Source: Ramicandelaber brevisporus (taxonomy: Eukaryota; Kickxellomycota; Ramicandelaberales; Ramicandelaberaceae). Taken from it: a stretch of 10,453 bases of DNA. Positions 5,228-10,453 of this stretch are shown here, piece by piece. The notes beneath the pieces are model-generated. The model saw nothing but the letters and a program-made list of their open reading frames with translations, did not search any database and was not told the DNA's origin. How positions within the stretch are numbered: position 1 is the stretch's first letter; the number at the start of each line of letters is the position of its first letter. The stretch lies in assembly GCA_025201865.1 (NCBI GenBank), contig MU603321.1, forward strand, positions 1 to 10,453, in the 5' to 3' direction. The position numbers and the translations under genes are program-made.

Positions 5228-6832
5228 ATGAAGCTGTCAGCGACAACTACAACCGCAGCTGCAGTGGCAGCGGTGGCTTTCCTCGGCACAGCTGCTGCTG
5301 ACAGCCACTTGAATATCACTCCACGCTTTGCTGGCGGCAGCAATGCAGACGCATCCGAGTTCCCCTTTATGACCTCCATCTTCATCAACACCACCGATGC
5401 CAACGGCGACCCGGCCCAGAAGCTTTGCGGAGGTGCCATCATTGGCAACAAGCACATTATCACAAACGCCCAATGCTTCTACAACTTCTACACCAAAAAG
5501 CTCGACCCGCTTGAAAACATCAAGGTTAGCTGCGGTGGAAACAACCTGGTATCCCCAACTTCGTTCAAAGTCAAGTCCGCACGAACTGCACCTGGAGATT
5601 TGGTCAAGACTGTGCTCGCAAATGATATGGCTGTGTTGGAAATCGACGGCAGCTTTACTTGGAACACAAACATTGTGCCGGTGCAGTTCACAACCGCGAG
5701 CCTGACCGATGCACAGAGTGTAGTGGCTGTGTCTTGGGGTGCCACGACGGCTAATTCCAAGGTGCCGGTCTCGCAGACTTTGCAAAAGGCAACTGTGCAG
5801 ATTGCGTCGGATGATACATGCAAAACAAAGTCCGGCAACGTTGCATCATACAAGGACCGTAACTTTATGACAGTTTGTACGAGTGCTATCAATGGTGCTG
5901 GTGCCTGTGATAATGACATTGGTGGTGCTTTGCTGCTCAAAGAGGCAAAGAGCTACACACTGGTTGGATTGTACAGCTTCTCGTTTTCGGCTGGTGGTAA
6001 AATTTGCAGCGTTGGACAGCAGTTTGATTACTGGAGTCGCCCGGCTTACTACAAAGACTTCATCAGTGGGTTTACAGGTATCAAGACATTGATGGCTCCA
6101 GTGGGTGGTGCTGATCCACTCAAGAACGAACCGGCTGATAGTGGCAGCGGAATGTCAGTTGGTGCAATCGTCGGCATTGCTGTTGGTAGTGCTGCTGCTC
6201 TGTTCCTCATTGCAGGTTTCGCGTGGTGGAAGACGCGCTCGAGCCGCAGGAAGGCTGCCGATGCCCAGAAGCGCGCCGATGATGCCGAGTTTGTTGCCGC
6301 ACAGGCTGTGCATTTGGCTCATGAGAACGCTCAGGTTGCTGCCGCCGCGGCTGCTGCTGCTAACGCTGCCACCAGTGGATACCCAGTCATTTATGTCGAT
6401 CCATCACAACCAGAGTACAAGACATTGGGCGGATATCCAGAAACCAGCTTCGTTGACGTATCTGGAGTGACTTCGACGTCTCCAAATGTGTATTACCCCA
6501 ATGCTGGATATGTATCTCCTGGTTATGCTCAGCTGCCGATCACCAGTGCACCACCGTACCCTGGCTACACTCCAGAAGGCGCAGCCAGTGGATACTTTGC
6601 AACTACTGAGCAAGTGCATCCAGGCATTTTGCAAACCGCTCAGTTCTACGGCACAGCCGGTGCACCAGAACAACCAGGCATCGCTGTGGCCACTGGTGTT
6701 GCAGGTGCACCAAACCTCTTGCCACCGCAGCTGACTACAGACTTGGCGCATGAGCAAGACAGTCTGCTGCCAACTCCAAGCACTCCGGTCCCACCAAACG
6801 CATCGACACACCCTGCTACATCCCCTCAGTAA
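5228..6832 (+). CDS. Membrane-anchored trypsin-fold pseudoprotease (S1 family, catalytically dead)
   Basis: 534 residues from the ATG at 5228, chosen because a textbook signal peptide follows (residues 1-25: Met-Lys, Ala-rich core, A-A-A-D cleavage region). The ectodomain (about 33-287) is S1 chymotrypsin-like: C-G-G-A-I-I-G (67-73), I-T-N-A-Q-C at the T-A-A-H-C site (78-83), N-D-M-A-V-L (132-137), V-S-W-G-A (168-172), and C-D-N-D-I-G-G-A (227-234) at the G-D-S-G-G-P site. Hence the catalytic His is Gln82 and the catalytic Ser is Ile231; Asp133 remains. Cysteine pairs 67/83, 198/217 and 227/260 match canonical trypsin disulfides. Two N-glycosylation sequons are at N29 and N54. A transmembrane helix (about 309-331) precedes a basic stop-transfer (K335, R337, R340, R341, K342), an Ala-rich helix with heptad-like character (343-382), and a Tyr/Pro/Gly-rich tail to 534. 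Inferred role: surface binding or sensing protein, not an enzyme. The ligand is unknown. The frame stays open upstream to an ATG at 4871, but that part looks non-coding. Confidence 0.85.
   Translation: MKLSATTTTAAAVAAVAFLGTAAADSHLNITPRFAGGSNADASEFPFMTSIFINTTDANGDPAQKLCGGAIIGNKHIITNAQCFYNFYTKKLDPLENIKVSCGGNNLVSPTSFKVKSARTAPGDLVKTVLANDMAVLEIDGSFTWNTNIVPVQFTTASLTDAQSVVAVSWGATTANSKVPVSQTLQKATVQIASDDTCKTKSGNVASYKDRNFMTVCTSAINGAGACDNDIGGALLLKEAKSYTLVGLYSFSFSAGGKICSVGQQFDYWSRPAYYKDFISGFTGIKTLMAPVGGADPLKNEPADSGSGMSVGAIVGIAVGSAAALFLIAGFAWWKTRSSRRKAADAQKRADDAEFVAAQAVHLAHENAQVAAAAAAAANAATSGYPVIYVDPSQPEYKTLGGYPETSFVDVSGVTSTSPNVYYPNAGYVSPGYAQLPITSAPPYPGYTPEGAASGYFATTEQVHPGILQTAQFYGTAGAPEQPGIAVATGVAGAPNLLPPQLTTDLAHEQDSLLPTPSTPVPPNASTHPATSPQ
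5471..5473 (+). other. Lost catalytic histidine (His57 position is Gln82)
   Basis: Codon CAA sits where the S1 family has CAC/CAT in the T-A-A-H-C motif. The flanking Ala81 and Cys83 keep the motif alignment unambiguous. Confidence 0.85.
5918..5920 (+). other. Lost catalytic serine (Ser195 position is Ile231)
   Basis: Codon ATT replaces the nucleophile in G-D-S-G-G-P, read here as N-D-I-G-G-A. The preceding Asp and the following Gly-Gly are retained, so the alignment is firm. The usual Asp189 specificity position falls on Gly225. Confidence 0.85.
6152..6220 (+). other. Transmembrane segment of the pseudoprotease
   Basis: Residues 309-331 form an uninterrupted Gly/Ala/Val/Ile/Leu/Phe helix with small-residue (G-x3-G) spacing, followed by W-W and a cluster of Lys/Arg. 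This predicts a type I topology with the trypsin fold outside and the tail inside. Confidence 0.85.
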
Positions 6833-6842
6833 TCCTTCTTTC

Positions 6843-6863
6843 TTAACTCTTAACTCTTAACTC
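6843..6863 (+). repeat. Three tandem TTAACTC heptamers in the 3' UTR
   Basis: Exact units occur at 6843-6849, 6850-6856 and 6857-6863, right after the pseudo-trypsin stop. This is a short tandem repeat with no known role. Confidence 0.8.
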
Positions 6864-6929
6864 TCACATCCTCACATTTTCTTTGTCCTTTTTAGTTATT
6901 CTTGTTTTCTCATTATCATACAGATTATA

Positions 6930-6935
6930 ATTAAA
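6930..6935 (+). terminator. Putative ATTAAA polyadenylation signal of the pseudo-trypsin gene
   Basis: ATTAAA lies about 98 bases after the TAA stop, in an AT-rich stretch followed by a T-rich run, inside the 130-base spacer shared with the convergent ZW10 gene. No equally clear signal was found for the minus strand. Confidence 0.4.
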
Positions 6936-6962
6936 CTCAAATTTTGTTTTTACTTGGTTATA

Positions 6963-9716
6963 CTAATGGCATCGACTGTCTAGATCTTTAGTTAGTGATT
7001 GTAGCGCAGCCCATTTCTTGCTGAACATTTCTGGAGACACGTATTCGACAGTTCTTTGTGCACCGCTGCGAGTCTCCCATTCAAAGCAATTTGTCAATGC
7101 TCTCGCACAATCACTCACAAAGAATGCAACGTGGAACATCAACTCACTCTCGCCGTATTTATCAGTCTCCAGCTCGATGCCCTCAACCATTTCCCTTGCA
7201 GCATCAATCACAGTTTCAATCACCACATCTGTCAACAATCCAAGTGCAGCAAAATGCATTCGACGGCTCAGAATCTTGCGCGATACTGCAGCCAGTTCCC
7301 GCAGTCGACGGATCGGACCGTTCAAATATGGCGATGCCAGTCCCATAACAGCGATACCGTGGCCAGATGACACTGTTGACTTAACAGAGATGACATCATC
7401 GTAATCAGAGTCTTCATCAGAATGTGGCGATGCACCTGGCTTGAGACGAAGTGGCTCGTGAATGTATGCAGACCGTGCATCGATGGCTTGCTTTTGCAGT
7501 GAAGAACGAGCATGGTGCATTCCGGCCAACAAAGCCTTATCACCAAGAGCGCGCATTGGAGTAATTATATCAGCAAATGTAGCCATCTTTTGCAGAACAC
7601 CGCTCGTTGCCTTACGAGTACTGCTGTTGCTGCTGCCATTGGTTGAAGCAGCGTCAGCTGGAAGCAAGTTGTTTGCTGCAGCCAGTGTTGTCAAATGATA
7701 TACCATGTACCGGGAGTCGTTGTACGTTAACAGAGAGTCTCTAAACGATACTCCAGTCATTGCATCAGGCCGCGCAGCTGGGAGCATCAGTCTGAACAAC
7801 GAGAAGATATCTCTCGTAAGCAAGTATCTTTCGATCTGCTCAGCTTCCGCTTCCGCTTCGGCTTTGGCCGATGTTGAAGATTGCTGAGGCTGATAAGAAC
7901 GACGTTCTTCAAGTGTTTGATATCCAAGTTCAACCACAATCTGTGCCTGAGCTGTAACATGCATGATTGGCAACAGCAGCGGATTCTCATTCTCACCAAA
8001 CCCACCTGCATCGCCAAACAAGTCATCTCTCCCGCCACCGCCTCCACCAGAGCCCTTGCCTCCAAACACGCCTTCTTTACTTCCACCACCACCACCACCA
8101 CCACCACCACCGCTCTGTGCACCTGGTTTGCCAAATCCATCCTTGCCATTTGAACCAGATGCCACGGCTGCTGCTGCCAGATTGCTACGCTCAGTTGCAC
8201 TACTCACTTGAGCAATGTTAGTGTCATCGCTTGTTATAGTAGCTGCAGCCAGTGCCAGCACAGTATCACGTCGCTTGCGTGCAAAGTGCGAACGAATGGA
8301 ATGCACAAACACACCAAGTGGCCCAGGAACAAATGCACCATCCTTCTTGACAGCTTCCACGGCACCATATGCACGCAACGATGTCTCAAGATCCAGAATG
8401 GCACGGCCAGTCGTAGACGAAGCAAATGGTGATACCTTAGAGACATCCTCCGGCACAAGCTTTGGAAGAATGTACCTTGACAATCCATCATAGAGATGGG
8501 ACCCAAATTCCTGAGCAAACAACGACGCAAACTGCTGGCCAGCATCTTCAGAGTCGCCGTTGGCTGTGTTCGAATCGCGCGCCATACCGCCACCAATACC
8601 GTCCACTGTGATATCGTCGTCCTTGTTCAGCAACTCGGATGTACCGAAATCATCACCATCAGCTGATGTTGTGGCTGTTCTAATAAATGAGTGATGAATG
8701 AATTCTGAAATTTTGGCTACGTGCTCCAATGCTGCCAAGTGTGGATCAGTTTGTGCTGCTGCTGCTGCTGTTGATGACGACGACGACGGAGACTTGTCAA
8801 CTGGGCCAGATCTAGCCGTGCTGATAGTTAAGGTTGTAGCCATTTTCCCCTTTACGACTGAACATTCGCCAGCTGCCCACACATCTGGCTTCATTATTAC
8901 TCTTTCAACAATATTCTGATACAGCATCTGTGCCAGCTCTGCAGTCTTTTGTGGCAATATATCCAGCAACGCATAGCATGTGACGAGTTCACTAAATGTA
9001 GTTGGAGAGTCATAGAACGCCACGCCAAGCGATGTGGCCACAAAGTGCTGAACACTGCATGAAATTTGACGCTGCTCATAGTGAGTAACCTTGTACAATG
9101 AAGTGGATACACTGTTGAAGTGCGCCAGCAAATGTGCTTTACGGTCAGATATCTCATTGGAGAGCAATGAGAGAATCTGTGGGTCAATCACCGACTCACT
9201 GTTATCAGCACTGCCTTTTTGACCAAGTAGTTGCTCATCGACATCCATCATGTCATCATCGAACTCGTCAACAGCCATCTCAGCAGTGGATGTAGGCTGG
9301 CTAGTGTTTGATGGCTCGGACAGCTGCTTGAGCATTCTGTCCATCTCTCTGATAGACGTTGTAGCCAGTATAAAGTCACCGGTTGTTTGTAGCTGCCTCT
9401 CCACATCTTGTAATTGAAAGTGAACTTTGGACAGTAAGTCCAGCACACCAACAAGACTTTCCAGCCGAGTCAAATCGTCTTGAGCATCCACTGTTGACTG
9501 CTGTTGATGCTGATTCTGTTGTTGATGCTGATGCTGTTTGCGTTGCCGAACACCTGTTAGCTCGTCAAGTTGCTGAATCAGCCGTGCAACTTGAGGGCGA
9601 ATATCACGGCTAAACTTGTGTGCACTGTGGTAGTCTCTAAACTGGCTGGAGATCGCTTGATAGAGCAGCGCCTTTGTCTCATTACACTGCTTGCGAAGGT
9701 CCTCGATTGCCGACAT
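6963..9716 (-). CDS. ZW10: ZW10 / Dsl1-family vesicle-tethering and kinetochore protein
   Basis: A 917-residue intronless protein, recognised from blocks resembling animal ZW10: an N-terminal helical region with L-Q-D-V-E-R-Q-L (102-109) followed by a T-G-D-F-I-L-type segment; a central R-S-H-F-A-R-K-R-R-D block (475-483) like the family's N-S-H-F-A-x-K motif; V-E-L-G-Y-Q-T-L-E (595-603); an F-R-L-M-L-P / Y-M-V-Y-H-L-T-T-L block (641-678); F-A-D-I-I-T-P-M-R-A-L-G (714-725); and a C-terminal helical region (800-905). In the family this is a subunit of the NRZ/Dsl1 complex tethering Golgi-derived vesicles at the ER; in animals it also acts in the RZZ kinetochore complex. Low-complexity insertions explain the extra length over the roughly 780 usual: Gln/His (60-73), Ser/Ala (309-321) and a Gly-rich tract (523-576). 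The start has A at -3. The last 40-50 residues of animal ZW10 appear absent. Family call is firm at pattern level, not checked by alignment. Confidence 0.8.
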   Translation of the reverse strand: MSAIEDLRKQCNETKALLYQAISSQFRDYHSAHKFSRDIRPQVARLIQQLDELTGVRQRKQHQHQQQNQHQQQSTVDAQDDLTRLESLVGVLDLLSKVHFQLQDVERQLQTTGDFILATTSIREMDRMLKQLSEPSNTSQPTSTAEMAVDEFDDDMMDVDEQLLGQKGSADNSESVIDPQILSLLSNEISDRKAHLLAHFNSVSTSLYKVTHYEQRQISCSVQHFVATSLGVAFYDSPTTFSELVTCYALLDILPQKTAELAQMLYQNIVERVIMKPDVWAAGECSVVKGKMATTLTISTARSGPVDKSPSSSSSTAAAAAQTDPHLAALEHVAKISEFIHHSFIRTATTSADGDDFGTSELLNKDDDITVDGIGGGMARDSNTANGDSEDAGQQFASLFAQEFGSHLYDGLSRYILPKLVPEDVSKVSPFASSTTGRAILDLETSLRAYGAVEAVKKDGAFVPGPLGVFVHSIRSHFARKRRDTVLALAAATITSDDTNIAQVSSATERSNLAAAAVASGSNGKDGFGKPGAQSGGGGGGGGGGSKEGVFGGKGSGGGGGGRDDLFGDAGGFGENENPLLLPIMHVTAQAQIVVELGYQTLEERRSYQPQQSSTSAKAEAEAEAEQIERYLLTRDIFSLFRLMLPAARPDAMTGVSFRDSLLTYNDSRYMVYHLTTLAAANNLLPADAASTNGSSNSSTRKATSGVLQKMATFADIITPMRALGDKALLAGMHHARSSLQKQAIDARSAYIHEPLRLKPGASPHSDEDSDYDDVISVKSTVSSGHGIAVMGLASPYLNGPIRRLRELAAVSRKILSRRMHFAALGLLTDVVIETVIDAAREMVEGIELETDKYGESELMFHVAFFVSDCARALTNCFEWETRSGAQRTVEYVSPEMFSKKWAALQSLTKDLDSRCH
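7989..8150 (-). repeat. Gly-rich low-complexity insertion coding for runs of glycine
   Basis: GGT/GGA/GGC-type codons (CCACCACC on +, densest at about 8080-8112) code for about ten consecutive glycines, a charged spacer and then six more, inside the ZW10 frame between conserved blocks. The frame stays intact, so it is a disordered linker expansion. Confidence 0.8.
9498..9539 (-). repeat. Gln/His-rich CAG/CAT/CAA repeat within the ZW10 frame
   Basis: A mixed CAA/CAG/CAT tract gives a 14-residue Gln/His stretch (residues 60-73) between two predicted N-terminal helices. It is a likely length-variable site. Confidence 0.75.
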
Positions 9717-9854
9717 CGTTACAAGCTTCGTATGTATGTTTGTAAGTGTAAGTGTAAGTGTAAGTGTTTGTTTGTTTGTTTGTTTGTTGTTGATTCTTCT
9801 ACCTGAAAGAAAAAAGTCGAGACAAAAAAAAACAGAAAGTCAAAAGCGAGGTCA
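9717..9854. promoter_or_regulatory. Short bidirectional spacer between ZW10 and the UBE3D-like gene
   Basis: Only 138 bases separate the two divergent start codons, so the promoters and leaders must overlap or share elements. The spacer holds four exact TGTAAG units, then TTTG repeats, then an A-rich run (about 9806-9833). No TATA box was seen. Confidence 0.55.
9741..9764 (+). repeat. Four tandem TGTAAG hexamers, followed by TTTG repeats to about 9787
   Basis: Units at 9741-9746, 9747-9752, 9753-9758 and 9759-9764 are exact. They then degrade into TGTTTG and TTTG units. Each junction makes GTAAGT, the consensus 5' splice site, on the + strand. Confidence 0.85.
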
Positions 9855-10453
9855 ATGATCAGAGCACACCTTGAACTGCTGGCTCATATCGGCGTGCTTA
9901 GCATACTGGTCGAGTACGATTCGGCGGCCTCAACTACAACTCAGCCAAGTGTACGACTAGCTTCACCAACCACTCTGCGCGTTACGATCAACAACGAGAG
10001 CATCGATATCCCACTCGCAAAGCCTGTGACTAGGAATGACATTTCCATCAGTACTGTATCACCATCAACGCTGTCAATTCGCATTGCCAATCGAGAGAGA
10101 AGCTTTATATCAAGTTTAGCTGACTTGCAGGATACGCGACAGCCGCTGTCTGCAGAATTACTCCGTGGTGTAGAAGATGTTCGTTGCAGGGCTTGTCACA
10201 AGTCATTGCGTAGAGCAGTGGCTGATGGTGAATGGATCACAGCAGTACGAGATGTTCCATCAGCACAATGGATGGAGATGATGGATTGGTGGGTGTGCCA
10301 CCCAGATGCTGGAGCAGGAAAAGCCGCTGATGGCTGGATGAAATACGCTGATGCAGTTGCCAAGGCTGCAGCGCCGACCGAGAGTGTCATGCTGGTGAGT
10401 GACGAGTCTATTTGCCTGCATACAGCCAATGTCGAGCCACTTCAGTTACTCTC
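9855..10453 (+). CDS. UBE3D-like HECT-type E2-binding protein, 3' partial
   Basis: An open frame of 199 complete codons runs from the ATG at 9855 off the right edge. The frame has a TGA at 9804-9806 and no other ATG between, which fixes the start unless there is a 5' intron. Visible motifs: C-R-A-C (111-114) and, about 20 residues on, D-V-P-S-A-Q-W-M-E-M-M-D-W-W-V-C-H-P-D (133-151). This C-x2-C followed by a P-S-x-x-W ... W-x-C-H-P pattern is characteristic of the HECT-like E2-binding family (UBE3D, Pfam HECT_2). Residues 1-100 are beta-rich. In animals UBE3D binds the E2 UBE2C (UbcH10) and cyclin B, and has been reported to support ubiquitination. Residues after 190 are missing here. Function in this organism is inferred from the family only. 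The call is made from motif recognition; the rest of the protein could not be checked. Confidence 0.72.
   Translation, partial: MIRAHLELLAHIGVLSILVEYDSAASTTTQPSVRLASPTTLRVTINNESIDIPLAKPVTRNDISISTVSPSTLSIRIANRERSFISSLADLQDTRQPLSAELLRGVEDVRCRACHKSLRRAVADGEWITAVRDVPSAQWMEMMDWWVCHPDAGAGKAADGWMKYADAVAKAAAPTESVMLVSDESICLHTANVEPLQLL

Noticed and set aside
5228-6832. Calling this gene an active secreted trypsin
   Set aside because: Both the catalytic His and Ser positions are substituted, and a transmembrane helix follows the protease fold.
6843-6863. TTAACTC repeats as an attachment site or CRISPR-like array
   Set aside because: The units are directly abutting heptamers without spacers, in a short eukaryotic 3' UTR.
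9741-9787. TGTAAG/TTTG repeats as telomere-like sequence
   Set aside because: The units do not match TTAGGG-type telomeric repeats, are few, and sit between two housekeeping genes.

Overview
This is a eukaryotic nuclear window, most likely from an intron-poor, early-diverging fungus (Zoopagomycota or chytrid-grade). The lineage is an inference from gene content. The sequence shows long uninterrupted reading frames, AATAAA/ATTAAA-type polyadenylation signals, CT-rich and microsatellite-rich upstream regions, and a calcipressin with the LISPPxSPP-type signature. No bacterial signals (Shine-Dalgarno sites, operons), mobile elements, tRNA, rRNA or CRISPR were seen.

Layout, left to right: (1) The 3' part of a membrane-anchored RING-H2 ubiquitin-ligase gene on +, entering from the left edge and ending at 1171. 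(2) Convergent to it, a calcipressin/RCAN calcineurin regulator on - (1298-2650), followed by about 720 bases of CT-rich upstream DNA. (3) A peroxisomal-type enoyl-CoA hydratase/isomerase on - (3371-4198, possibly extended to 4387) ending in a PTS1 tripeptide. (4) A roughly 1 kb divergent intergenic region with CA/CG and CAA/CAG repeats. (5) On +, a signal-peptide-bearing, membrane-anchored trypsin-fold protein (5228-6832) that has lost the catalytic His and Ser, with a long Tyr/Pro-rich cytoplasmic tail. (6) Convergent to it, a ZW10/Dsl1-family tethering or kinetochore protein on - (6963-9716). (7) Divergent from that, 138 bases away, the 5' part of a UBE3D-type HECT-like E2-binding protein on + (9855 to the right edge).

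The genes are single-copy housekeeping and signalling genes rather than an operon. Two encode ubiquitin-system proteins (RING-H2 and UBE3D-like). ZW10 and UBE3D share a short bidirectional spacer. The item most worth following is the pseudoprotease receptor: the trypsin scaffold disulfides are kept while the catalytic His, the catalytic Ser and the zymogen-activation N-terminus are all lost, and the fold is coupled to a transmembrane helix and an intracellular tail.
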